From Citromicrobium sp. (GTDB lineage: Bacteria > Pseudomonadota > Alphaproteobacteria > Sphingomonadales > Sphingomonadaceae), in the NCBI GenBank assembly GCA_002712945.1, contig PAVA01000071.1:1-15130 (forward strand): a stretch of 15,130 nt of DNA. The letters are read 5' to 3'. Within the stretch, counting starts at the first letter, position 1. Each line of letters opens with the position of its first letter. This document shows, piece by piece, positions 6,841 through 14,296 of the stretch. A program made the translations under genes and the position numbers. Below the pieces are notes generated by a model. The model ran no database searches and was not told the DNA's origin. It saw only the letters and a list, made by a program, of their open reading frames with translations.

Positions 6841-8400
6841 CTAAACGGCCCTTCGTCGCATTACAACCAGAGAGCCGCCGAGGTGCGCCAGAGCCCAGAC
6901 GAGCGCGAGCCAGTTGCCCATCAGCGCGAATAGCGTGGGCGCGCCCGCGGGTGGCACCTTGCCTTGCAGCCGCGAGCGCTCGCCCATGCCGAGATGCTGG
7001 CGGACCACCCCGCGCGCATCGACGACGCCGCTGATCCCGGTGGTGGTGGAGCGCAATACGGGCAGGCCTTCCTCGATCGCGCGCATCCGCGCCTGCGCCA
7101 TGTGCTGCGGCGGCCCGGTCGGCCCGAACCACCCGTCGATCGAGGGGTTCACGATATAGTCGGGGCGGTCCGCCCCATCGACGACCTGGCCCGAAAAGAT
7201 GATCTCGTAACAGATCTGGAGCCCGGCGCGCCCGTATTCGCCTAGATCGAGCGTCTGCGGGCCGGGGCCGGGCCAGAAATCGATTGATCCCGCAACCAGC
7301 CGCGACAGGCCGAGCGGTTCCAGCAGGTCGCGAAACGGCAGATATTCGCCATAGGGCACCAGATGCGCCTTGCGATAACCGCCGACGATCTCGCCCTCGT
7401 CGTCGATCACGCTGACGACATTATAGGCGGCAATCGCGCTCTCGCCCTCGATCTCCAGATCCATCGTGCCGGTCAGCAGCAGGCTGTTCTCTCCGATCAC
7501 GCGGGCGATGCGCGCGCGGGCAAATGCGGGATCGCGCCCGGCGGTGGTGGCGGCATAGTAGCGGTCGGGATAGCCGGGCCTCAGGTAGTCGGGCAGCACG
7601 CCTTCGGGCCACAGCACCAGCCGTCGTCCGCTATCCTCCTGCGGGCGCGTGGACAGCCCCGCAAGCGTCAGGAAGCTCGGCTCGTACTGGCGCGGATCGT
7701 TGAGCGCCTCCTGATCGAGATCGGGCTGGACCAGCGTGTAGTCGAGCGCGCCCTGCGCGCCCTCGCCCGCTGGCCAGTACATCGCCGCTATCAGCAGGAC
7801 CGATGCGATCCCGACGCGAACCCACTCGCGCCGCAGCAGCTGGTCGACCAGCGCAACCGCCAGCACGGCGGCAAGACCCGAAAGCGCATAGGTACCCGTC
7901 AGCGGGAGCAGCGCGGCCAAGCCCGGCCGGTCGAACGGCCCCAGCAGCGCGAGGCTGAACGGCCCCCAGGCATAGCCGGTGAAGAGGGTCGCCCGCAGCC
8001 ATTCGGCGATGATCCAGCAGCCGCCCAGCGCCAGCGCGTAAGCCAGCGGGCTCTTGCCGCGCGCGAGCCGGTAAGCAGCCGCGAAGGCCGCCGCCGGGAA
8101 CAGCGCAAGATAGGTCGAGAGCAGCGGCACCGCCAGCCAGCCGAGCACGGCGGGCATCCGGTCCTGATGGGTGAAGGCGGTCGCGATCCACAGATTGGTC
8201 AGCGTGAAATGGGCAAGGCCGAACAACCAGCCGCGGAAGAACGCGCTGCGGACCGAGCCGCTGAAGCGGATCAGCGTCGCGCCCGCGCCCAGCGCGAGCA
8301 GGGCGAGCGGCCAGAGATGGAACGGGGGAAAGCCGAGCGCGGCGAGCGCGCCCAGCAAGAGGAGGACGATGCGCGGATGCTGGAGCGCGCGGCTCAGCAC
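6841..8400 (-). CDS. lnt: Apolipoprotein N-acyltransferase
   Basis: 519 residues. This inner-membrane enzyme adds the third acyl chain to the N-terminal cysteine of lipoproteins, using phospholipid as donor. The N-terminal ~210 residues are membrane spans (ALAALGFPPFHLWPLALLAL near the start). A nitrilase-like periplasmic domain follows, with the Glu-Lys-Cys triad in context: WPEG (Glu266), YRKAHLVPYGEYLPF (Lys344) and LQICYE (Cys397). A final membrane span lies at about 490-514. The start is GTG 8400 with AGGGG six bases upstream; no ATG gives the full first span. Length is as in E. coli Lnt. metK follows 49 bp downstream. Confidence 0.96.
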   Translation of the reverse strand: MLSRALQHPRIVLLLLGALAALGFPPFHLWPLALLALGAGATLIRFSGSVRSAFFRGWLFGLAHFTLTNLWIATAFTHQDRMPAVLGWLAVPLLSTYLALFPAAAFAAAYRLARGKSPLAYALALGGCWIIAEWLRATLFTGYAWGPFSLALLGPFDRPGLAALLPLTGTYALSGLAAVLAVALVDQLLRREWVRVGIASVLLIAAMYWPAGEGAQGALDYTLVQPDLDQEALNDPRQYEPSFLTLAGLSTRPQEDSGRRLVLWPEGVLPDYLRPGYPDRYYAATTAGRDPAFARARIARVIGENSLLLTGTMDLEIEGESAIAAYNVVSVIDDEGEIVGGYRKAHLVPYGEYLPFRDLLEPLGLSRLVAGSIDFWPGPGPQTLDLGEYGRAGLQICYEIIFSGQVVDGADRPDYIVNPSIDGWFGPTGPPQHMAQARMRAIEEGLPVLRSTTTGISGVVDARGVVRQHLGMGERSRLQGKVPPAGAPTLFALMGNWLALVWALAHLGGSLVVMRRRAV

Positions 8401-8469
8401 CGGGCACCCCTGTCGAGCCTACAACAGCGCTTCAGCCGAATGCCGGACATCCCGGTGCCTGAATCGCGA

Positions 8470-9195
8470 TCAGCCGACCGCGCTCAGGGCCTCGTCGCCC
8501 CCATCCTCGCGCGAGCCGTCATCGGACGACTTGCGCGTGCGTCGACGCGGTTTTGCGGGCTTCTCGTCCTCGTCGGCAGTTGCCGCGGCGATAGCGGGCG
8601 GAAGCACGGTCGCGTCGATTTCGCTGTCCTCGCCATCATCGCCCCGGTCGTCGTCGCGCTTGCGCGAGCTGGCCCGCTTCGCGGGTGCCTTGCGCTTACG
8701 CACGAAGGGATTGTCTTCGGCCTCGAAGACATCCTCGTCCTCGTCGTCCGAATCGTCGCTGTCCGAGCTGTCGCGGTTCTTGCCGCGCTGCTTTTCGTTA
8801 CGGTTCGACTTCTTCGGCTTGCGGCGATCGTCGTTGCGCCCGTCATTGCGCCCATCGTTCCGATTGTCGCTGCCGCGATCGTCATCGTCGTCATCCGAGG
8901 AATCGTCGTTCGCCTGGCCGCGTTCGTTGTCGCGCTTGGCGCGCTGTTCGTCCTGACGGGCCTTGTTGTCGGCGATGACGCGGAAATAGTGGTCCGCGAA
9001 CTGCAGGTAGTATTCCGCCTGCACGCGGTCGCCATTGTGCTGGGCGTCCTGCGCCAGCTTCTTGTACTTGTCGAGCAGCTGGGGGGCATTGCCCCGCGCG
9101 CGGCTGTCGATCCGGTTGGAGCTGTTGCCGCCCCCACCCTGGTTGCGATTGCCGCGGCCGCGCCGCCGGTTGTTGTTACGGTTGTTGTTGTTCAA
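8470..9195 (-). CDS. DUF4167 domain protein, low-complexity, probable RNA-associated
   Basis: 241 residues. It starts with an Asn/Arg/Gly-rich basic stretch (NNNNRNNNRRRGRGNRN). The DUF4167 domain follows at about 25-77: 'NRIDSRARGNAPQLLDKYKKLAQDAQHNGD' and 'AEYYLQFADHYFRVIAD'. The rest is disordered: an acidic run DDSSDDDDDDRGSD (97-110), NDGR repeats (113-121), a second acidic patch (143-160) and basic Lys/Arg tracts. The function of DUF4167 is not established; an RGG-like head suggests nucleic-acid contact (inference). The only in-frame start is TTG 9195, because a stop lies a few codons upstream; GAGGG lies 11 nt before it. It follows prmC in the same direction after 201 bp in which I see no gene. 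Confidence 0.87.
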   Translation of the reverse strand: MNNNNRNNNRRRGRGNRNQGGGGNSSNRIDSRARGNAPQLLDKYKKLAQDAQHNGDRVQAEYYLQFADHYFRVIADNKARQDEQRAKRDNERGQANDDSSDDDDDDRGSDNRNDGRNDGRNDDRRKPKKSNRNEKQRGKNRDSSDSDDSDDEDEDVFEAEDNPFVRKRKAPAKRASSRKRDDDRGDDGEDSEIDATVLPPAIAAATADEDEKPAKPRRRTRKSSDDGSREDGGDEALSAVG

Positions 9196-9396
9196 GGAAT
9201 AGTCTTCCCTCTAGGTCGGGCTCACAAATCGCGGCGTTGCAGCAATGCCGTCTCTTCCGCGCGGCCCACCTGTCCCTAAGCATGATCTTCGATCTCTTGC
9301 CGATCGCAGGCCCTTTGGAAGGCCCGGTCTTCCCGCAGATGTCGGATCGCGACCCGGGCGAGAAAACGTCCATTTCTTGCTGGGTCTTGACGGTGT

Positions 9397-10263
9397 TTAC
9401 CGGCTGCCTGTCGCTTTGCCAACCCCCTGCTGTATAATCATTGCGCGGGGGTGCCCGCCGAGGTCTTTGCGAAAATCGCAGGCAAGACCTTGATTTCGGG
9501 CGATGGTCGAGACGGCATCCTGCTGCGTCGCGCCAATCTCGAAGATGGCTACGCCGGTGTCTGTTAACAAGTGGCGAATTTGCGGGAGCAGGATTTCGTA
9601 GTCGTCGAGCCCCGCGGGCCCCGCGAACAGCGCGGAGGCGGGCTCGTGGTCGCGCACCTGCGCGTCGAGCGCGGCGTCCTCCTCGACATAGGGCGGGTTG
9701 CACAGGATCAGGTCGAAACTGCCAAGATTGCGCCGCCAGCCTTCCCTGCGCCAGTTCCGGCGCAGGAAGCCGCCGCGTTCCGCCATTCCGAGCTTCGCCG
9801 CATTGCAGTAGGCGACCTTCAGCGCCGCCATCGAGGCGTCTACGCCGACGCCTCCGGCTTCGGGCCAGATCGACAGCGCGGCGAGCAGCAGCGCACCCGA
9901 TCCCGTGCCGAGGTCGAGGATGCGCTGCGGAGGCTTGCGATTGGCGAAATGCTCGCGAGCGGCCTCGATCAGCGTTTCGCTGTCGCCGCGCGGGATCAGC
10001 ACGGCGGGCGAAACCTGCAGCTCCAGCCCGTAGAACTCGGCCTTGCCCGTGATGTAGACGACCGGCTCGTGGTCGGCCCGCCGCGCGACCAGCGCATCGA
10101 AGCTGTCGGGTGCAGGATCGGCCATTGCCCGCAGAAGTGTCTCGGATCGGGACAGGTTCAGCGCATGCGCCATCAGAAGTTCGGCATCGAGGCGCGGGGT
10201 CTCGCTGGTGGCGGAGAGGAGGTGGGTGGCCGACCGGATGGCTTCGGCAACACTCCTACTCAT
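9397..10263 (-). CDS. prmC: Peptide chain release factor N5-glutamine methyltransferase
   Basis: 288 residues, close to E. coli PrmC (277). It uses SAM to methylate the glutamine of the GGQ motif in class I release factors. The N-terminal helical domain carries '[11 protein letters not shown]'. The methyltransferase domain has IPRGDSE (90-96; usual PRxDTE with T to S), SAM motif ILDLGTGSG (115-123), acidic 'GVGVDAS' and the catalytic-site motif [10 protein letters not shown] (183-192, NPPY). The ATG at 10263 overlaps the prfA stop by 8 bases (ATGAGTAG), so the two are translationally coupled. An ATG 4 bases upstream (10267) is out of frame. Confidence 0.96.
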   Translation of the reverse strand: MSRSVAEAIRSATHLLSATSETPRLDAELLMAHALNLSRSETLLRAMADPAPDSFDALVARRADHEPVVYITGKAEFYGLELQVSPAVLIPRGDSETLIEAAREHFANRKPPQRILDLGTGSGALLLAALSIWPEAGGVGVDASMAALKVAYCNAAKLGMAERGGFLRRNWRREGWRRNLGSFDLILCNPPYVEEDAALDAQVRDHEPASALFAGPAGLDDYEILLPQIRHLLTDTGVAIFEIGATQQDAVSTIARNQGLACDFRKDLGGHPRAMIIQQGVGKATGSR

Positions 10264-11323
10264 TCATCGCTGCGAGCCGCTTGGCCTCGTCCTCGGCGAT
10301 CAGCGCGTCGACCAGTTCGCCAAGGCCGGGCCCGGCGATGATCTCGGGTAGCTTGTGCAGCGTCAGGCCGATGCGGTGGTCGGTCACGCGGCCTTGCGGG
10401 AAGTTGTAGGTGCGGATGCGTTCGGAGCGGTCGCCGGAGCCGACCATCGCCTTGCGCGCCTCGGCCTCCGCGCCCGAAGCCGCCTCGCGCTGCTGTTCGT
10501 AGAGCCGCGCGCGCAGCACCTGCATCGCCTTTTCGCGGTTCTTGTGCTGGCTGCGCCCGTCCTGGCAGGTCACCACCAGCCCGGTCGGCAGGTGGGTGAT
10601 GCGGATCGCCGAATCGGTCGTGTTGACGTGCTGGCCGCCTGCGCCGCTCGCGCGATAGGTGTCGATCTTCAAGTCGCCCGCGTCGATCTGGACGTCGACC
10701 TCGTCGGGCTCGGGCAGCACCGCCACCGTCGCGGCCGAGGTGTGGATGCGCCCTCCGCTCTCGGTCTCGGGCACGCGTTGCACGCGGTGGACCCCGCTTT
10801 CGAACTTGAGCTTCGCGAACACGCCCTGGCCGGTCACGTTGGCGACGATTTCCTTGAAGCCGCCGACTTCGGACGCGCTCATGCTGACCGGCTCGACCTT
10901 CCAGCCGTTCTCGGCGGCGAAGCGTTCGTACATGCGATAGAGGTCGCCCGCGAACAGCGCGGCCTCGTCGCCGCCCGTCCCCGCGCGGATTTCGAGCATT
11001 GCAGGCTTGGCATCGGCAGAGTCGCGCGGGAGCATGGCAATGGCGAGCTGCTGTTCGAGCTCGGGAATGCGGGCGTTGAGCGCCTCCAGTTCCTCCTCCG
11101 CCATGCCGCGCATCTCGGGGTCGGAGAGCATGTCTTCCAGCCCGGCGACTTCCTCGCGCGCGGCCTTCAGCTCGGTCGCGAGCTTCGCGATGGGCTCCAG
11201 TTCGGCATAGTCGCGGCTCGCCTTGACGAATTCCTCGCCCTCGAGCTGGCCCGACGCCATCCGCGCCTCGATCTCGGCGAAGCGGTTGGCGATCTGGTCG
11301 AGGCGTTCGGGGGGTATCTGCAA
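10256..11323 (-). CDS. prfA: Peptide chain release factor 1
   Basis: 355 residues from the preferred TTG at 11323. It recognises UAA/UAG and releases the peptide at the ribosome. Evidence: GGQ in '[20 protein letters not shown]' (229-231 from this start), the RF1-type tripeptide PET in '[15 protein letters not shown]' (RF2 would have SPF), '[18 protein letters not shown]' and '[14 protein letters not shown]'. Start choice: the frame could begin at GTG 11359, adding [12 protein letters not shown]. That start has no ribosome site and the extension is unlike the family, whereas TTG 11323 has GGAA at good spacing and aligns with the E. coli start. It lies downstream of hisS, and prmC overlaps its 3' end. 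Confidence 0.95.
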   Translation of the reverse strand: MQIPPERLDQIANRFAEIEARMASGQLEGEEFVKASRDYAELEPIAKLATELKAAREEVAGLEDMLSDPEMRGMAEEELEALNARIPELEQQLAIAMLPRDSADAKPAMLEIRAGTGGDEAALFAGDLYRMYERFAAENGWKVEPVSMSASEVGGFKEIVANVTGQGVFAKLKFESGVHRVQRVPETESGGRIHTSAATVAVLPEPDEVDVQIDAGDLKIDTYRASGAGGQHVNTTDSAIRITHLPTGLVVTCQDGRSQHKNREKAMQVLRARLYEQQREAASGAEAEARKAMVGSGDRSERIRTYNFPQGRVTDHRIGLTLHKLPEIIAGPGLGELVDALIAEDEAKRLAAMNE

Positions 11324-11343
11324 GGTCGTTTCCGGGTGGGAGC

Positions 11344-11366
11344 CTGACACACCTGACACAGTGTCA
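11344..11366. promoter_or_regulatory. Tandem CTGACACA repeat and 13-bp palindrome before prfA
   Basis: CTGACACAC (11344-11352) is followed at once by CTGACACAG (11353-11361). The second copy forms the palindrome TGACAC-A-GTGTCA (11354-11366). This sits 20-45 bp upstream of the preferred prfA start, in the promoter/leader position. It may be an operator. No regulator can be assigned. Confidence 0.35.
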
Positions 11367-11502
11367 TGGGGTGAAAAAGTCGGGCCCGTTTGTGGTTATT
11401 TCGGGAGGCGAATGTCGGGTGTCGCGGGCGTCATGCAAGGCGCATTAGCGCGGATGGCCAAGAGTAGGAAAGGTGGTGCGATCTCGCTCTCCTTCCCCAC
11501 TT

Positions 11503-11593
11503 TCGTCATCCCGGCCCCCGAGCCGGGATCAGGCTTCTCTTGTTTCCCGGCGTGAGAAGGAAGCGGGACCCCGGATCAAGTCCGGGGTGACGA
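11503..11593. repeat. 91-bp palindromic intergenic repeat between hisS and prfA
   Basis: The element begins TCGTCATCCCGG and ends CCGGGGTGACGA, which are inverted copies with one mismatch. Inside are two hairpins: CCCGGC-(6)-GCCGGG (11510-11527) and CCCCGGA-TCAAG-TCCGGGG (11569-11587). 'GTCATCCCGGCC...CCGGGATCAGG' and 'GACCCCGGATCAAGTCCGGGGTGACGA' are motifs I associate with abundant REP/MITE-like repeats of alphaproteobacterial intergenic regions (established in general, not checked here). It starts 5 bp after the hisS stop and could stabilise or attenuate transcripts. There is no T-run, so it is not a classical terminator. The remaining gap to prfA (11367-11502) shows no gene. Confidence 0.7.
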
Positions 11594-11598
11594 GATAC

Positions 11599-12843
11599 TT
11601 AAAGCCCGAGGTAGCGCTCCAGCTCAGGATGCGCGGCCTCATCACCGCTGATCCCGTGTCCATCTTCGCGAAAGCTGACGATCGCCTTGGGCGAGCGCTT
11701 GACCGCCTTGTCGTAGCGCTTGCGGGGCGACCCGCTTGCAATCATCTCGGCGCTCAGACCGGCGGAGCGCAAGGAGGCGAGCGCGCTGCTCGCCCGGTCG
11801 AGAGCGGTGTCGCTGGTATCTTCGACCACAATGATCGCCTCGGCAGGCTCCTCGCCCTTCTCCCCCACCAGCATCGCCAGCCGCTCGATCCCGGCGGCCC
11901 AGCCGACCGCGGGTGTAGGCGCGCCCCCAAGGCTCTCGATCAACCCGTCATAGCGGCCACCGCCAAGGATCGTGCTCTGCGAGCCCAGCGCATCGGCAGC
12001 GGCCGAGCCCTCGTCGGGAATGAACTCGAACGCGGTGTGGCGGTAGTAGTCGAGCCCGCGCACAAGGCTTTCCGCGCGCTTCCACTTCACCCCCGCCGCA
12101 TCGAGCCCGCCGGTCACCGCGTCGAAAAACGCGCGCGCCTCGTCCGACAGGAACGCATCGATCTTCGGCGCGTCGGCGACGAAGCGCTGATCGCGGCGGT
12201 CCTTGGAATCGAGAATGCGCAGCGGGTTCTTTTCGAGCCGCTCCTGCGAATCCTCCGAAAGCTCGTCCTTCACAGCGCGGAAATGCTCGACCAGCGCGGC
12301 GCGCCATGCCTCACGCGAATCGCCATCGCCCAAGGTGTTGAGGTGCAGCGTCACGCCCTCGATCCCCAGCTCGCGGATCACCTGGTCGGCCATCGCGAGT
12401 AGCTCGACGTCGGCCTGCGGCTCGGCCGCGCCGATAATCTCGGCGTCGACCTGGTGGAACTGGCGGTAGCGGCCCTTCTGCGGGCGCTCGTAGCGGAACA
12501 GCGGGCCGTGGGTGGCGAGCTTGACCGGCGCGTGCTGCTGCCAGCCGTTGGTGAGGTAGGCGCGCGCGATGCCTGCGGTGAATTCGGGCCGCAGGGTCAG
12601 CGATTCCCCGCCGCGATCCTCGAAAGAATACATTTCCTTGGAGACGATATCGGTCGTCTCGCCGATCGAGCGGGCGAAGACTTCGGTCCGCTCGAACACG
12701 GGCATTTCGGCGCGGCGGAAGCGGTAGAGCTTCCTCACCCGCTCGAAGGTTTCGACCACGAAGGCGAAGGCTTCCGCCTCTGCCCCGAAAATGTCCTGCG
12801 TGCCCCGGATCGCCTGCGGAGTCTTGGAAGAGCTTTTTGCCAT
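11599..12843 (-). CDS. hisS: Histidyl-tRNA synthetase
   Basis: 414 residues from ATG 12843; a class II aminoacyl-tRNA synthetase that charges tRNA-His. Evidence: N-terminal '[10 protein letters not shown]', motif 1 region '[26 protein letters not shown]', motif 2 [16 protein letters not shown] (116-131), the histidine-specific loop [15 protein letters not shown] (260-274), '[11 protein letters not shown]', and motif 3 '[12 protein letters not shown]'. A C-terminal anticodon-binding domain follows ('[11 protein letters not shown]...'). It is divergent from ppa, with a 140-bp gap between the starts. Confidence 0.96.
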   Translation of the reverse strand: MAKSSSKTPQAIRGTQDIFGAEAEAFAFVVETFERVRKLYRFRRAEMPVFERTEVFARSIGETTDIVSKEMYSFEDRGGESLTLRPEFTAGIARAYLTNGWQQHAPVKLATHGPLFRYERPQKGRYRQFHQVDAEIIGAAEPQADVELLAMADQVIRELGIEGVTLHLNTLGDGDSREAWRAALVEHFRAVKDELSEDSQERLEKNPLRILDSKDRRDQRFVADAPKIDAFLSDEARAFFDAVTGGLDAAGVKWKRAESLVRGLDYYRHTAFEFIPDEGSAAADALGSQSTILGGGRYDGLIESLGGAPTPAVGWAAGIERLAMLVGEKGEEPAEAIIVVEDTSDTALDRASSALASLRSAGLSAEMIASGSPRKRYDKAVKRSPKAIVSFREDGHGISGDEAAHPELERYLGL

Positions 12844-12908
12844 GGGCGGTGCAGTTAGGCTGGCATTGCCCCTTCCGCAATCGCCTCGCCTTCGTTAAGC
12901 CGCGCCGC

Positions 12909-12952
12909 AGTTTGGGAGAGGGGCCGTAATCCTCCGCCTCACGGCGGTACGG
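12909..12952 (+). promoter_or_regulatory. Structured leader of ppa
   Basis: AGTTTGGGAGAGG (12909-12921) is followed by a hairpin: outer stem CCGTA (12924-12928) with TACGG (12948-12952), inner stem CCGCC (12934-12938) with GGCGG (12943-12947), a TCAC loop and a 5-nt bulge on the left side. It ends 31 bp before the ppa start. Whether it lies in the transcript depends on the start site, which I cannot place. Confidence 0.35.
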
Positions 12953-12983
12953 AGCAAATCAAAAAAGAGAGCCCTCACACATC

Positions 12984-13511
12984 ATGCGTATCGACAAAGT
13001 GCCCACGGGCGACAATCCGCCCGAAAACCTGAATGTCATCATCGAGGTGCCGACCGGCGGGGAGCCGGTGAAATACGAGTTCGACAAGGATTCGGGCGCG
13101 CTGTTCGTCGACCGCATCCTGCACACGCCGATGCGCTATCCGGCGAATTACGGCTTCGTGCCGCACACGCTCTCGCCCGATGGAGACCCGCTGGATGCGC
13201 TGGTGATCTCGCGCAGCCCGTTCATTCCCGGCTGCGTCGTGCGCGCGCGCCCTATTGGTGTGCTCAACCTCGAAGACGAGCATGGCGGCGATGAAAAGCT
13301 GGTCTGCGTGCCGGTGGACACGACCTTCCCCTACTATTCGGACGTCGCCGAGACGAAGGACCTGCCGAGCATCATTTTCCAGCAGATCGAGCACTTCTTC
13401 ACCCACTACAAGGATCTGGAAGCCGAAAAGTGGGTGCGCGTCGGCGCCTGGGGCGATGCCGCCGAAGCCAAGAAGATCGTGGTCGAAGCGATCGAGCGGG
13501 CGAAGGGGTAG
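12984..13511 (+). CDS. ppa: Inorganic pyrophosphatase (family I)
   Basis: 175 residues, standard for bacterial family I soluble pyrophosphatases, which hydrolyse PPi from biosynthesis (for example from aminoacylation by HisS next door). The signature DGDPLDA (66-72) holds metal-binding aspartates. 'VKYEFDKDSGALFVDRILHTPMRYPANYGFVP', 'GVLNLEDEHGGDEKLVCVP' and 'HFFTHYKDLE' are also typical. ATG 12984 has only a weak GAGAG site at wide spacing. The gene is divergent from hisS and convergent with the SecD-like gene, 29 bp away. That gap holds the palindrome ACTCGCGAGT (13514-13523) but no terminator with a T-run. Confidence 0.96.
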   Translation: MRIDKVPTGDNPPENLNVIIEVPTGGEPVKYEFDKDSGALFVDRILHTPMRYPANYGFVPHTLSPDGDPLDALVISRSPFIPGCVVRARPIGVLNLEDEHGGDEKLVCVPVDTTFPYYSDVAETKDLPSIIFQQIEHFFTHYKDLEAEKWVRVGAWGDAAEAKKIVVEAIERAKG

Positions 13512-13540
13512 CGACTCGCGAGTGCCTCACGTTCGCAAAT

Positions 13541-14296
13541 TCAGTCGATCAAGCGCACGTCCACAATCTCGAACGGGGCGGGCAGCGCCCCGGACCGCAG
13601 CGTGACGGCGAGGTCTTGAGCGCTTTCTTCCGTCAGTCCCCCTGACAGCTGCATCCTCCCGCCTAGGATCGGCTCGTGAATTGTCGCCGCAGATACGATG
13701 TCGCCATCGAGTACGATTTCCAGGCACCGGCCAAGGTTCTCTGACGTGAGCTCCGCGAGCTTTTGCGCCCCGGATTCGTCGAACTCGAAAATCACCGTCG
13801 GCGCACCGGTAACACGGTCGAGCGACGGCAGAGCGCTTACGAGGTTGTCCCGGCCAATACCGGAAGCATCCTTTTCCGGAGAATCACTTTCGACGTCGGG
13901 CGGTGTCGCGCCTTGCGCAGTGCGCTCGTCTATTCGGCACGAAGACCCCAAGCGGCCTGCAATCCGGAACCCAAGCTCTGCCGGGATACCGAGAATGTCT
14001 TCCATTGTCTCGCGAGTGATCGTGCGGGGCGTCTCGATACTCAACCGACCGTTACCCTGATAAGTGACTACTATTCTTTCGTCGCGATCCGCATCGAGAC
14101 GGCCCTCGATAATCCGAATACTCTCCCGAACGAGCGATTCCGGGTCGACGCCTTCCCCGGACTCCTCGGCAATCTTCTCGAAATCGGCCTGGACAAAAAA
14201 CTGCTTCTTTCCGCTCGGTTGACCGGCGAGCGCAGCGGAACCGAGCAAACCGTACGCCGCCGCGAGGGCGGAAAAGCGGATAAGGCGCGCCGTCAC
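13541..14296 (-). CDS. Secreted stand-alone SecD P1-domain-like protein
   Basis: 251 residues. Residues 1-24 form a signal peptide (MTARLIRF, then a hydrophobic stretch, cleavage likely after ALA24). The rest resembles only the large periplasmic P1 domain of SecD. One block is 'ESLVRESIRIIEGRLDA...VVTYQGNGRLSIETP' (53-90) with 'LGIPAELGFRIAG'. After an insertion (115-160) comes 'GAPTVIFEFDESGAQKLAELTSENLGRCLEIVLDGDIVSAATI' (164-206) and 'LSGGLTEESAQDLAVTLRSGALPAPFEI' (217-244). SecD would continue into membrane spans here, but this protein stops, so it cannot work as a translocase subunit alone. It is probably a soluble periplasmic protein of unknown role. The start GTG 14296 overlaps the MscS gene's stop (GTGA), showing coupling. 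Its codons look somewhat less GC-biased than the neighbours. The SecD-like call is from recognisable motifs; function is unknown. Confidence 0.8.
   Translation of the reverse strand: MTARLIRFSALAAAYGLLGSAALAGQPSGKKQFFVQADFEKIAEESGEGVDPESLVRESIRIIEGRLDADRDERIVVTYQGNGRLSIETPRTITRETMEDILGIPAELGFRIAGRLGSSCRIDERTAQGATPPDVESDSPEKDASGIGRDNLVSALPSLDRVTGAPTVIFEFDESGAQKLAELTSENLGRCLEIVLDGDIVSAATIHEPILGGRMQLSGGLTEESAQDLAVTLRSGALPAPFEIVDVRLID

Noticed and set aside
5520..7034. 504-codon plus-strand open frame over metK
   Set aside because: Antisense shadow of metK, whose motifs are unambiguous.
8533..8920. Possible tandem repeat array or CRISPR-like periodicity in the DUF4167 gene
   Set aside because: The short periodic triplets (GAT/GAC, CGG, AAC) come from Asp, Asn and Arg codon runs; there are no spaced identical repeats.
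7363..9279. 638-codon plus-strand open frame spanning lnt and the DUF4167 gene
   Set aside because: It is the antisense of two recognisable genes. Its composition (Val/Ile tracts mirroring Asp/Asn runs) is a by-product of the opposite strand's low-complexity sequence.
11510..11587. Hairpins after hisS as an intrinsic terminator
   Set aside because: Stable GC-rich stems are present, but no T-run follows on the minus strand. The bounding inverted ends fit a repeat element better.
13512..13540. Terminator between ppa and the SecD-like gene
   Set aside because: Only the 10-bp palindrome ACTCGCGAGT is present, without a hairpin loop or T-run.
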